A stretch of DNA of 64,000 bases from Cytophagales bacterium (lineage in GTDB: Bacteria; Bacteroidota; Bacteroidia; Cytophagales; Flammeovirgaceae). The stretch lies in the NCBI GenBank assembly GCA_025056215.1, contig JANWWC010000003.1, positions 248,001 to 312,000 on the forward strand, written 5' to 3'. The notes beneath the pieces are model-generated. The model was given only the letters and a program-made list of their open reading frames with translations, made no database searches and was not told the origin of the DNA. The position numbers were made by a program, and so were the translations under genes. Shown piece after piece: positions 54,741 through 63,796 of the stretch (positions within the stretch are counted from its first letter, which is position 1; each line of letters starts with the position of its first letter).

Positions 54741-55823
54741 TTATACAAGAGTTCCGACGTTGTTCAAATCTTCAAAAGCTTGTGTAAGTCGTTTGTTAAA
54801 CGATTCTTCGCCTTTTCGGAGCCAAACGCGCGGATCATAATGTTTTTTGTTAGGAACGTCAGGACCTTCAGGATTGCCTAATTGCCCTTGCAGGTAGTCA
54901 TACTTTTCGTGGTAATACTTGCGAACTCCGTCCCAGAACGCCCATTGCAAATCTGTATCGATATTCATTTTGACGACACCGTAAGAAATTGCCTCTCGAA
55001 TTTCTTCTAAGGAAGAGCCAGAACCTCCATGAAATACAAAACTGATTGGATTTTCTTCCGTAAGATTGTGTTTTCTAATCACATACTCCTGCGAATTTTT
55101 CAAGATTTTAGGAGCGAGCTTTACATTACCTGGCTTATATACTCCATGAACATTTCCGAAAGCAGCTGCGATCATAAAATTAGGACTTACGTTCATCAAC
55201 TCGGTGTAAGCATAATCTACCTCTGAGGGTTGGGTATAAAGTCTAGAATTATCTACACCAGTATTATCTACTCCATCTTCTTCTCCTCCTGTTACGCCGA
55301 GTTCTATTTCAAGGGTCATTCCCATTTTGCTCATACGTTCCAAATACCGCTTACAAATTTCGATATTTTCATGCAGAGGCTCCTCTGAAAGGTCGATCAT
55401 ATGAGAGCTAAACAACGGTTTGCCATTCTTTTTGTAGTATTTTTCACCAAACTCTAATAATCCATCTAACCATGGAAGCAAGTTTTTAGCACAATGGTCT
55501 GTGTGTAAAATAACGACCGCACCGTATAACTCAGCTAACTCATGAACGTGAAGTGCTCCAGAAATTGCGCCTGCTATTGAAGCACGTTGATTATCGTTTT
55601 TTAAACCTTTTCCTGCATAGAAAGCAGCCCCTCCGTTCGAAAATTGAATAATTACAGGAGATTTTAATTTCGAGGCCGTTTCTAACACAGCGTTGATGGA
55701 ATTAGTCCCTATTACATTCACAGCAGGCAAAGCAAACTTTTTTGATTTAGCGTATTTAAAGAGTGTTTGTACATCTTCGCCCGTCAAAACACCCGGTCGG
55801 AAAGCAGTGGTTGTTGCTGACAT
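54741..55823 (-). CDS. fbaA: Class II fructose-1,6-bisphosphate aldolase
   Basis: A 360-residue zinc aldolase of glycolysis and gluconeogenesis. The zinc ligand site VILHTDHCAKNLLPW, the loop ELGVTGGEEDGVDN, the second histidine in NVHGVYKPG and VFHGGSGSS are as in class IIA enzymes (E. coli FbaA type). Length is normal. It is monocistronic, with a near-perfect promoter upstream and a terminator downstream. Confidence 0.97.
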   Translation of the reverse strand: MSATTTAFRPGVLTGEDVQTLFKYAKSKKFALPAVNVIGTNSINAVLETASKLKSPVIIQFSNGGAAFYAGKGLKNDNQRASIAGAISGALHVHELAELYGAVVILHTDHCAKNLLPWLDGLLEFGEKYYKKNGKPLFSSHMIDLSEEPLHENIEICKRYLERMSKMGMTLEIELGVTGGEEDGVDNTGVDNSRLYTQPSEVDYAYTELMNVSPNFMIAAAFGNVHGVYKPGNVKLAPKILKNSQEYVIRKHNLTEENPISFVFHGGSGSSLEEIREAISYGVVKMNIDTDLQWAFWDGVRKYYHEKYDYLQGQLGNPEGPDVPNKKHYDPRVWLRKGEESFNKRLTQAFEDLNNVGTLV

Positions 55824-55895
55824 ATTCTAATTCAATTTGAAATGAACCATAAAAAACCCACACTTGAACATTGGAATAGTTTTCAATGCTCAAAA

Positions 55896-55926
55896 CAAAA
55901 CTAAGAAGAAAAGTTTAATAACCAAA
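55896..55926 (-). promoter_or_regulatory. Promoter of fbaA
   Basis: On the minus strand, TTTG (55926-55923), a 19-bp spacer and TAGTTTTG (55903-55896) match both Bacteroidota elements. The ATG is 73 bp downstream of the -7 element. Confidence 0.72.
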
Positions 55927-55957
55927 CTTATTGAGAGGATATTATGCAATCGATTGA

Positions 55958-56299
55958 TTAGTGTTTCATCCCACATTCTTTACAATACTTTTGTTTGCCA
56001 GGAGGTCTTTTTTTAGGCTTTCGCTTATGACCAAAATAAGTAGGGTCTTTGTATTGAGGTTTTTCCATTTCGTACTCCATCTTCTGATAAAAGGTTCTTC
56101 TTTCTTCTTGAAATTCTTTTGTTTGCTGAGGAGTGATAATTCTAATTTTAGGTTGCTTTTTACTACTTTTACTTGAAACTGTTGCTGGAGAGTTCGTACG
56201 AGTACTTCTGGTACTTACTGAATTCATGTAATTATTAGTAGCATTTACACAACTGCCTAGCAAAGCACAGCCGAGTAGCAATAACTTTGCAAAATTCAT
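55958..56299 (-). CDS. Small lipoprotein with a C-terminal CxxC
   Basis: A 113-residue exported protein. The signal MNFAKLLLLGCALLGSC has two candidate lipid cysteines (C11, C17). A Ser/Thr-rich linker, a charged middle and a basic segment (KRKPKKRPPGKQ) follow, and the end is KYCKECGMKH, a possible half metal site. No family is recognised. It lies between fbaA and the tetR gene and is probably monocistronic; a -7 match TACATTTG lies 18 bp upstream (56324-56317). Confidence 0.6.
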   Translation of the reverse strand: MNFAKLLLLGCALLGSCVNATNNYMNSVSTRSTRTNSPATVSSKSSKKQPKIRIITPQQTKEFQEERRTFYQKMEYEMEKPQYKDPTYFGHKRKPKKRPPGKQKYCKECGMKH

Positions 56300-56316
56300 G
56301 ACCTTCTTTCTTTTCT

Positions 56317-56324
56317 CAAATGTA
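56317..56324 (-). promoter_or_regulatory. Possible -7 element of the small lipoprotein gene
   Basis: Reads TACATTTG on the minus strand, a full TAnnTTTG match, 18 bp before the start codon. No TTTG at the -33 spacing. Confidence 0.35.
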
Positions 56325-56389
56325 GAAAAACTTCTGTTTATTGTTTAAAAATCTCTGCATTTTCAAAACATTTATAACAAACATTTTTT

Positions 56390-56420
56390 TAAAAAAAAGA
56401 AGCGCTCAGAATCTGAACGC
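56390..56420 (-). terminator. Terminator-like hairpin in a divergent intergenic region
   Basis: On the minus strand, GCGTTCAG (56420-56413) pairs with CTGAGCGC (56409-56402) with one mismatch and a 3-nt loop, followed by TTC and eight T. It is shaped like a terminator but no annotated gene reads into it from the right. Confidence 0.55.
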
Positions 56421-56497
56421 ATCTCCATTAATAAACTAAACTAACAAACAAACTTCACGTGATAATAACAAAACAAAATTCAAATTGTTTAAAAAAG

Positions 56498-57142
56498 ATG
56501 GAAAATTTATTAGACAAAATTTGTAAGAATTACATACGGTACGTTCTTACGCAAGGAAAGCGTCCTTCCTCCGTTTTTGCTTTCATGCAGGAAATCGGAC
56601 AAGAAGAAAAAGAGTTCTACAAATATTTTGCATCTTTTGAAGCAATAGAAGAAAGCGTATGGTCGACAATTATCGAAAATACACTCAAAAGAATAAAAGA
56701 AGAAAACGTCTATTCAGAGTATAGCATTCGCGAAAAACTTCTCTCTTTTTGTTTTACACTAGTCGATGAAATGAAAAATGAAAGAAGTTTCTTGATTTTT
56801 TGTGTGAAAAACAATACTTCTCCTTCCCGTTTTCTTTTTACATGTCCTAATTTTTTAAAAGGTTTCAAGAAAAAGTTTAGAAAATTTGCAGAAGAGCTAA
56901 TTACAGAAGGTACTGATTCGCACGAGATTCCTACACGCCCTTTTTTTGCGGAGCGGTATCCAGATATTCTCTGGCTCCAAGTACAATCAGTTATCAATTA
57001 TTGGGTAAGTGACTATTCAAATAATTTCGAAAAAACAGATGAGTTTATCGAAAAATCGGTAAATCTGACTTTCGATATCTTAGGAAGAAATGCTCTTGAT
57101 AGTACTTTTGAGTTCGCAAAGTTTATTTTTCAGCAATCTTAA
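56498..57142 (+). CDS. TetR-like transcriptional regulator
   Basis: A 214-residue protein. The N-terminal 50 residues (RPSSVFAFMQEIGQEEKEFYKYFASFEAIEESVW) match the helix-turn-helix of TetR proteins (position of GTFYHHFGSKEAL). The C-terminal all-helical region does not resemble a known ligand domain. It is 208 bp upstream of the beta-oxidation gene on the same strand, so control of that pathway is a fair inference from position only. ATG 56498 is preferred; GTG 56459 adds 13 unconserved residues. Confidence 0.75.
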   Translation: MENLLDKICKNYIRYVLTQGKRPSSVFAFMQEIGQEEKEFYKYFASFEAIEESVWSTIIENTLKRIKEENVYSEYSIREKLLSFCFTLVDEMKNERSFLIFCVKNNTSPSRFLFTCPNFLKGFKKKFRKFAEELITEGTDSHEIPTRPFFAERYPDILWLQVQSVINYWVSDYSNNFEKTDEFIEKSVNLTFDILGRNALDSTFEFAKFIFQQS

Positions 57143-57147
57143 ATTTG
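57140..57147 (+). promoter_or_regulatory. Possible -7 element overlapping the tetR stop
   Basis: TAAATTTG, the same octamer as before recA and amtB, includes the tetR stop codon. It could serve the beta-oxidation gene 200 bp downstream, but there is no TTTG at the -33 spacing. Confidence 0.25.
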
Positions 57148-57350
57148 TTTTTATTGTTTCTTAAAAGCTAAAAAAACATCCTTGAGCTCCAGAGCTTTTT
57201 AATTCTAAAACCTGGCAAAAATCTTTGGAACGGAAACTATAGCTTTAGGTTAGCCTACATTAATCTAAAAATATTGCTTGTAAATACTAACTTTCTATTT
57301 TAATTATACGTTTTTTGGCATATAGTCTTTCAAAAAACCTTGCCAAAAAC

Positions 57351-59735
57351 ATGAAAAAGCGAACTATTCAGAAAGTCGCAGTACTCGGCTCTGGCGTAAT
57401 GGGGAGTCGCATCGCTCTACATTTTGCTAACATCGGAGTTCGTGTACTGCTTTTAGATATGTTGCCCAAAGATCTTGACGAAAATGCGTCGCTCACTCAA
57501 CGCAATAAACTTGTAAATGATTCTTTACAAGCAGCCATTAAGTCTACTCCTGCTCCTCATTACCATAATGGAGTACTTTCTAGAATTGAAACAGGAAATT
57601 TTTCTGATAACCTAAAAGACATTCAGCAAGCAGACTGGATAATAGAAGCTATCGTAGAAAAAGCAGACATCAAAAAACAACTATACGAAGAAGTAGAAAA
57701 ATATAGAAAACCAGGCACTCTTATTACTAGTAACACATCAGGAATTCCGATGAAAATCCTTGTCGAAGGACGCTCTGACGATTTCCAACAACATTTTTGC
57801 GGAACGCACTTTTTTAATCCTCCTCGTTATTTGAGACTTTTAGAAATTATTCCCGCACCTAATACAAAACCTGAAATTATTGAATTTCTTATGCATTATG
57901 GCGATGTATTTTTGGGAAAAGAAACTGTTCTCTGCAAAGATACACCTGCCTTCATTGCCAATCGAATTGGAGTATATGGAATTCTTTCGATGCTCCACAC
58001 TGTTGAAAAAATGGGCCTAACCATCGGAGAAGTAGATAAACTAACAGGACCTCTTATTGGAAGAGCGAAATCTGCTACGTTTAGAACCACTGATATCGTA
58101 GGGCTCGATACTATGGTAAATGTAAGCAAAAACCTTTATGCTTCCCTTTTAGAAGACGAAAGCCGCGAAACCTTTCGACTGCCCGTCATGGTAGAAAAAT
58201 TGTATTCTCAAAACAGATGGGGTGACAAAACAGGAGAAGGATTTTTTAAAAAAATCAAAAACGAACAAGGAGAATCCGTGATCTTAGAGTTAGATTTAAA
58301 TACTTACGAATACAAAGAAAGCCCTAAAATCAAAATTGATTTATTGGAAAAAACAAAAGATATAGATGATTTGAAAAAACGTCTACAGTTCATTTTTCAA
58401 TCAGATGGAAAGTACGCCGATTTCTTAAAAACTACACATTACGATCTTTTTCGGTACTGTACATTTCGAATTCCTGAAATAACAGATGAACTTTATAGAA
58501 TAGACCAAGCCATTTGTGCAGGTTTTAACTGGGAACTCGGACCTTTCCAAATTTGGGATGTTCTCGGTGTAGCGGATACTCTTCAAAAAATGGAACAATT
58601 CCAACAAAAACCGGCTCCATGGGTATACGAAATGCTGCAAAATGGATATCAAAGTTTCTATACTACTCAAAACGGACAACTTTGCTTTTATGATATCTTA
58701 CTTAAAAAGTACCGCCCCATCGAATCTAAAAAAGAACTTATCATTTTAGATAACTTCAGAAAAGATAAAAAAGTGTGGTCGAATGCGGGAGCCACTCTGT
58801 TGGATATAGGAGACGGTATCCTAAACTTAGAGTTTCATAGCAAAATGAATACACTCGGCGCAGAAGTTATTCAAGGAATTAATACCGCCATTTCGATTGC
58901 TGAAAAAGACTTTAGAGGATTAGTCATCGGTCATGAAAACGCTCAAACTTTTTCTGCAGGAGCTAATTTGGCTACTCTTTTTATGTATGCTGGAGACCAA
59001 GAGTGGGACGAGATTAACTTGATGATTGCGCAATTTCAAAACACTATGATGCGCGTGCGCTATTCTGCTGTTCCTGTAGTAGTTGCTCCTAGCGGAATGG
59101 CACTCGGAGGCGGCTGTGAACTTACTCTTCATGCCGACTGTGTACAAGCGCATGCAGAACTTTACATCGGATTAGTAGAATTCGGGGTAGGATTGATTCC
59201 TGCTGGCGGAGGCAGTAAAGAAATGACGCTTCGCGCCTCTGATGCTTACCGAGAAGGCGACCCAGAATTTAATGTTTTACAAACCTACTTTATGAATATT
59301 GCCACCGCTAAAGTATCTACCTCAGCTCACGAAGCAAAACAAATGAATATTCTACGCGGACACGACAAAATTACTATCAACCGCAGCCGTCTTCTAACGG
59401 AAGCCAAAAAAACTGCTATCGAATTAGCAGAGGCAGGTTATACGATGCCTATGCCGCGAAAAGATATAAAAGTACAAGGGCGAGCGGGCATTGCTAATTT
59501 TGAAGCAGGAATCACAAGTATGTTATATGGTAATTATATTTCTGAACATGATGCGAAAATCGCTCGGAAATTAAGCTACGTCATGAACGGCGGAGATTTA
59601 TCCGCACCTACTTTCGTTTCTGAACAATACCTTTTAGACTTAGAAAGAGAAGCATTCTTAAGTTTATGCGGAGAACCTAAAACTTTAGAACGCATTCATA
59701 GCATTTTGTTTAAAGGAAAAACTTTAAGAAATTAA
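57351..59735 (+). CDS. 3-hydroxyacyl-CoA dehydrogenase / enoyl-CoA hydratase (FadN type)
   Basis: A 794-residue two-enzyme protein of fatty-acid beta-oxidation. The order is dehydrogenase first: NAD site VAVLGSGVMGSRIALHF (about 9-25), catalytic FCGTHFFNPPRY and a C-terminal 3HCDH pair; then a hydratase/crotonase domain (about 490-690) with FSAGANL and GMALGGGCEL. That order is FadN (Bacillus), the reverse of FadB. A C-terminal part (690-794) completes it. No thiolase (fadA/fadI) follows, so the usual partner is elsewhere. ATG 57351 is preferred to TTG 57315. A TetR gene precedes it. Confidence 0.92.
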   Translation: MKKRTIQKVAVLGSGVMGSRIALHFANIGVRVLLLDMLPKDLDENASLTQRNKLVNDSLQAAIKSTPAPHYHNGVLSRIETGNFSDNLKDIQQADWIIEAIVEKADIKKQLYEEVEKYRKPGTLITSNTSGIPMKILVEGRSDDFQQHFCGTHFFNPPRYLRLLEIIPAPNTKPEIIEFLMHYGDVFLGKETVLCKDTPAFIANRIGVYGILSMLHTVEKMGLTIGEVDKLTGPLIGRAKSATFRTTDIVGLDTMVNVSKNLYASLLEDESRETFRLPVMVEKLYSQNRWGDKTGEGFFKKIKNEQGESVILELDLNTYEYKESPKIKIDLLEKTKDIDDLKKRLQFIFQSDGKYADFLKTTHYDLFRYCTFRIPEITDELYRIDQAICAGFNWELGPFQIWDVLGVADTLQKMEQFQQKPAPWVYEMLQNGYQSFYTTQNGQLCFYDILLKKYRPIESKKELIILDNFRKDKKVWSNAGATLLDIGDGILNLEFHSKMNTLGAEVIQGINTAISIAEKDFRGLVIGHENAQTFSAGANLATLFMYAGDQEWDEINLMIAQFQNTMMRVRYSAVPVVVAPSGMALGGGCELTLHADCVQAHAELYIGLVEFGVGLIPAGGGSKEMTLRASDAYREGDPEFNVLQTYFMNIATAKVSTSAHEAKQMNILRGHDKITINRSRLLTEAKKTAIELAEAGYTMPMPRKDIKVQGRAGIANFEAGITSMLYGNYISEHDAKIARKLSYVMNGGDLSAPTFVSEQYLLDLEREAFLSLCGEPKTLERIHSILFKGKTLRN

Positions 59736-59780
59736 GAATAGCGTCAATAGAAATTTCATGCTCTTTTGATAGCTATTCTT
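59734..59780. terminator. Weak hairpin between convergent genes
   Basis: AAGAATAGC (59734-59742) and GCTATTCTT (59772-59780) pair across a 29-nt loop in the gap between the FadN-like gene and the Ppx gene. Too long a loop to be sure. Confidence 0.3.
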
Positions 59781-59789
59781 TCTAGCATT

Positions 59790-60701
59790 TTAAAAGAGTT
59801 CCAATTTTTCTACTGCTACTCCTTCTTTAAGGGAAGCAGTAGACACTTGCAAAGTAGAAAAACGACAATTATCTACTACAGTTTTAATAAGACACACAGC
59901 AGGTACTATCATCTCTACTCGTTCAGGAATCATTCCCCGCATAGACAAACGCTCACCTCTTGAGCGAGTAGTCATTTGTTCAAAAATCCATTCAAAACTT
60001 TGTGCGCTGAACTGATTTTCTGATAAGCTGGCTTCGTCTAAATGAAACTTTATTATTCTCAATATGGTCTCAAAAGCACCCGCCGAGCCAATAAATTGCT
60101 TAGGTTGGTAGAAATGAACGGCCTCCCACAAAGGTTGTAGAGCATCTTGCAAATAATAGCGAAGAACTATCTGCTGAGCGTGGGGGAGAGGGTCTTCTGT
60201 AAAAAATTTATCCAGAAGTCTTTGACCCCCAATTTCGAAGCTTTGTTTCCACAACATTTGCTTATGATGTGCTATGATAAACTCTACACTTCCCCCTCCA
60301 ATATCCATGATGAGCGACATCTGTTGAAGGGGAATCTCATACGCTACCCCTTTAAAGATGTAGTCTGCTTCTGTATTTCCATCTATCACTTCTACACGAA
60401 TCTGAGTAGCTTCAAAAATAGCATCTAAGAACTCTTTTTGATTATCAGCATTCCGCACAGCACTTGTTGCAAGAGCGTAAATTTCAGTAACACCGTATTC
60501 ATCGATAGTCTTACGATGTACTTTCATAGCCTCTACAGCTCTAAAAATGGCATCTGGTGCAATGCATCGGTGGCTAATTCCGCTTTTACCGATTCGGACG
60601 AACAAACTATTTTTAAACAATTTTTGAAGATAATTCTCTTTTTTTTCAGCAATTAGCAACTGAAATGTGTTTGTTCCCAAATCGATTACTGCAACGGGCA
60701 T
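59790..60701 (-). CDS. Ppx/GppA-family phosphatase (exopolyphosphatase-like)
   Basis: A 303-residue ASKHA-fold phosphatase with only the N-terminal two-domain core. The phosphate loops AVIDLGTNTFQLLIAE and MDIGGGSVEFIIA and the catalytic glutamate region (ATSAVRNADN) are in place. It hydrolyses polyphosphate or pppGpp; short forms without the HD-like domain cannot be assigned to one. It begins 10 bp after the aminotransferase stop, so the two form an operon. Confidence 0.9.
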   Translation of the reverse strand: MPVAVIDLGTNTFQLLIAEKKENYLQKLFKNSLFVRIGKSGISHRCIAPDAIFRAVEAMKVHRKTIDEYGVTEIYALATSAVRNADNQKEFLDAIFEATQIRVEVIDGNTEADYIFKGVAYEIPLQQMSLIMDIGGGSVEFIIAHHKQMLWKQSFEIGGQRLLDKFFTEDPLPHAQQIVLRYYLQDALQPLWEAVHFYQPKQFIGSAGAFETILRIIKFHLDEASLSENQFSAQSFEWIFEQMTTRSRGERLSMRGMIPERVEMIVPAVCLIKTVVDNCRFSTLQVSTASLKEGVAVEKLELF

Positions 60702-60711
60702 AGCCTACATT

Positions 60712-62025
60712 TTATACAGAAGTTACGTATTCGATTACCGCATCGCGAATTGCTGTAAAAGTATGAATGAGCAATTCTTCGTTTTCTTCCAACAAAGTAA
60801 CTCGAAAACCTTGTAAATCCGAACAAAATGATGAAATAGGTACAACGCAAACTCCCTTCGAAGCAAGAAGAGCGTATACAAATCGTTTGTCGTGAGGCAT
60901 ATCGGGCTCAGCAGCCACCCAGCTATCGAAAAGAGCTTTTGCTTTTGAATCCTCGATGCGAAGTTGTTGTCCTTCTCGAAGAGTTCCTTCTTTGAAAATA
61001 ATTGTGTTGTAAAAAGCTCCGTATGTTTCGTTAAAAGTCAAATAAGGAACACTTCCTAAAATTTCAGCAATAATTTTGCTCCTCCTCCCTATCTTTTGAT
61101 TAAGCTCCGCGCGATAGGGCAAGAAACGACTATCCGATAAGATGCGAGGAATTGCCAGTTGAGGAAGCTTTGCAGCACTCACTTCAATCATTTTAGCATT
61201 ATCTAAAGCTGCACAAAACCGATTAAACTCTGCATCCACATGGCGATTATAATATTCCATCCAACCACAACGCGAACCTGGCCAAGGAAATTCTTTAGAA
61301 ATCCCTTTCATAGAAATGCCAGGAACATCGTTCCCGATTACAGTAGAAAGCGGGTGAGCAATAGCTCCGTTATAAGTAATATTAATATAAATTTCATCTG
61401 CTACAATAAATAGTTTAAACTCTCGAGCAATCTCGACAATTTGTTCTAAGATATGCTTTGGATATACCATGCCTGTAGGATTATCAGGATTGATAATTAA
61501 AATTCCTACTATATTAGGATTGTATTTGACTTTGTTATATAAATCCTCAATATCGGGATACCAATTGTTTTGAGGGTCTAACTTATAAGTAAGAGGAGTA
61601 GCATGGGCATGGGCTGCCTCAGCAGAAGAGTGAGTAGAATAGGCAGGAGAAGGGCCTATTACACGAGAAGTGGGTACAATATACTGATAAAGTTTCGCAA
61701 TTGCATCTCCTAAACCATTGAAAAATAAAATATCTTCTGCTGTAATTTGAACTCCTCCCAACATATTATTTCTTTCTGCTAAAAAAATGCGAGTTTCCAA
61801 AAGCCCTTTAGAATGAGAGTACCCATAGGATTTGTTATCTTTCACCAATTCTACGACAATTTCCCGCATCCAATCGGGTACTTGATTATTTTTTTGAATA
61901 GGATCGCCAATATTTTCCCAATAGATGGTCTTTCCAATCTGTTGAAGTTGTTCTGCTTTTTTTACAATGCCGCGAATCTCATAGCTTAATTCGCTTGCTC
62001 CGTCGCTTAGTAGTTTCTGTCTCAT
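60712..62025 (-). CDS. PLP-dependent aminotransferase (class I/II)
   Basis: A 437-residue fold-type I aminotransferase. NPDNPTGMVYP contacts PLP, DEIYINITYNG carries the aspartate, and the PLP lysine lies in MKGISKEFPWPGSRCGW. It is somewhat longer than AspC, and is similar to the 'pyridoxal phosphate-dependent aminotransferase' group near AlaT/AspC; the substrate is unknown. It is transcribed with the Ppx-like gene. Confidence 0.88.
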   Translation of the reverse strand: MRQKLLSDGASELSYEIRGIVKKAEQLQQIGKTIYWENIGDPIQKNNQVPDWMREIVVELVKDNKSYGYSHSKGLLETRIFLAERNNMLGGVQITAEDILFFNGLGDAIAKLYQYIVPTSRVIGPSPAYSTHSSAEAAHAHATPLTYKLDPQNNWYPDIEDLYNKVKYNPNIVGILIINPDNPTGMVYPKHILEQIVEIAREFKLFIVADEIYINITYNGAIAHPLSTVIGNDVPGISMKGISKEFPWPGSRCGWMEYYNRHVDAEFNRFCAALDNAKMIEVSAAKLPQLAIPRILSDSRFLPYRAELNQKIGRRSKIIAEILGSVPYLTFNETYGAFYNTIIFKEGTLREGQQLRIEDSKAKALFDSWVAAEPDMPHDKRFVYALLASKGVCVVPISSFCSDLQGFRVTLLEENEELLIHTFTAIRDAVIEYVTSV

Positions 62026-62320
62026 TGGTATAAAGGTTAAAAAAATGAGTGCAAAATTAAGATTAAGTCAAAAAATTCGCTCTTAATTAGTAATTTTTGT
62101 TGCCTTCTTACATAAGCAGCGAAACAAAAATAAGAAAACTCTTATTATTCTTCTTGTAATATCAAAAGCAATCGATTTCATTTTATTAACAAAAAAGACA
62201 ATTTTTTTTTAAAATAAAAAAAATCATGCCATTACATTGGAACTTTTTTAATAAAAAAGCGTTTTATTTGAAAAAGTTATATATTATTCTTAAATTTGTT
62301 TATCTAACGAATTATTAATT
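62026..62320. other. 295-bp divergent regulatory region
   Basis: No gene is seen here. It holds a minus-strand -7 match TAATTTTG (62059-62052) for the aminotransferase, long A/T tracts (62190-62225) and the amtB promoter at the right end. Confidence 0.5.
62267..62298 (+). promoter_or_regulatory. Promoter of the ammonium transporter gene
   Basis: TTTG at 62267-62270, a 20-bp spacer and TAAATTTG at 62291-62298, a full match to the Bacteroidota consensus. The ATG follows 22 bp later. Confidence 0.78.
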
Positions 62321-63769
62321 ATGAATTTACGAACACAATCAACTATTATTTTATTCATTTCTCTTAGCCTGATGAGTTTCCATCTATTCGGTCAAGAGTA
62401 CGTAGATGTAGCTTCTATCAAAAATAATTTAGAAGATACGACTTTGAATTTGAATAGGCTCTGGGTTACGATTGCCGCAGCGATGGTCTTTTTTATGCAA
62501 GCAGGTTTCAAAGCTCTTGAGGTAGGTTTAGCGCGACCGATGCATACTACTGCTATCGGATTAAAAAATGTGGTAGATTGGCTTATTGTGAGCTTAGTAT
62601 TCTTTTCTGTAGGCTTTGGGTCTATGTTTGGGCACTCGGCAAGCGGATTTATAGGTACAGATTTATTTTTTTTGAATGGTATTGAAGATGGCAACAAACT
62701 AGGAACTGTCTTTTTTTTATTTCAACTCGCTTTTGCAGGAACATCAGTTACCATTGTTTCTGGTGCGATGGCGGAACGAACAGGTTTTATCGCTTATGTC
62801 ACACTTTCTTTATTTGTAGCGCTGCTCATTTACCCTGTTATTGGTCACTGGTGTTGGGGCAATCTATTTTTTGAAAACAATCCTGCTTGGTTAGCAGATA
62901 TGGGTTTTATTGATTTTGCAGGTTCGACAGTAGTGCATTCGGTAGGAGCCTGGACGGCTCTGGTAGGAGTTTGGGTAGTAGGTCCTCGTATTGGAAGATA
63001 TAATGCCAAAGGAACCCTTCAACCTATGGGAGGAAGTAACTTAGCTTACTCTGTATTAGGAGTATTTATTCTTTGGTTTGGTTGGTGGGGATTTAATGGA
63101 GGGAGTCTTTTAGAAATAAACGATAAAGTAGGTGAGGTTATTCTTAACACGAATATCGCTGCCTCTGTTTCTGGCATAACATCTTTCTACCACTCTTATC
63201 TTTTTCAGAAAAGCAGAGATATTTACGAAAAATTATTAGGAGGCATCGTAGGAGGCTTAGTTGCTATCACGGCGTGCTGCCATTTAGTGACTCCTTTATC
63301 TTCTCTTGTTATTGGATTAGGAGCGGGTATTATCCATAATCTTTCTTTTGATTTAATTATCAAAAAACTTAGACTTGATGACCCCGTAGGTGCGATTCCT
63401 GTGCACGGATTTTGCGGAGTATGGGGCACATTGTGTGTAGGTTTTTTTGGAGAAGCCTCTCGCTTCCCAGAAGGATGGGATAGAGTATCTCAAATTGGAA
63501 TTCAAGCATTAGGCATTGTCGTTACCTTTGTATTTGTCATTACAGTTTCTTACATCATTATGATGATTCTCAAATCTACTGTGGGATTGCGAATTTCTCC
63601 TATGGAAGAAAAAACAGGAATGTACTTTGCGATCGCTCCAGAAGAGGAAGGACAAGAAGAAATTGACGCTGAAACGCTTATGAAATTCATGGAGGGAATA
63701 GAAGAAGAAAACCCTCAAGAAAACATCGACACAAATCTTTCTGAACAAGAGCAGAAAAAACAGATATAA
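62321..63769 (+). CDS. amt: Ammonium transporter (Amt family)
   Basis: A 482-residue channel. A cleavable signal peptide (about 1-25, ending HLFGQ) leads an Amt domain with 11 spans. Both pore histidines are present, in STVVHSVGAW and GAIPVHGFCGVWGT, along with AGTSVTIVSGAMAER. After the last span an acidic tail of about 55 residues (from about 425, rich in Glu) has no family counterpart I recognise. No glnB/glnK lies before the right edge. A full consensus promoter precedes it. Confidence 0.94.
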   Translation: MNLRTQSTIILFISLSLMSFHLFGQEYVDVASIKNNLEDTTLNLNRLWVTIAAAMVFFMQAGFKALEVGLARPMHTTAIGLKNVVDWLIVSLVFFSVGFGSMFGHSASGFIGTDLFFLNGIEDGNKLGTVFFLFQLAFAGTSVTIVSGAMAERTGFIAYVTLSLFVALLIYPVIGHWCWGNLFFENNPAWLADMGFIDFAGSTVVHSVGAWTALVGVWVVGPRIGRYNAKGTLQPMGGSNLAYSVLGVFILWFGWWGFNGGSLLEINDKVGEVILNTNIAASVSGITSFYHSYLFQKSRDIYEKLLGGIVGGLVAITACCHLVTPLSSLVIGLGAGIIHNLSFDLIIKKLRLDDPVGAIPVHGFCGVWGTLCVGFFGEASRFPEGWDRVSQIGIQALGIVVTFVFVITVSYIIMMILKSTVGLRISPMEEKTGMYFAIAPEEEGQEEIDAETLMKFMEGIEEENPQENIDTNLSEQEQKKQI

Positions 63770-63796
63770 AGTTTTAACTGATTACCTTTGAATGCT

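Noticed and set aside
57180-57206. Terminator after the tetR gene (GAGCT...AGCTT)
   Set aside because: Only five pairs including a G-U, with a short T-run; below what I would call.
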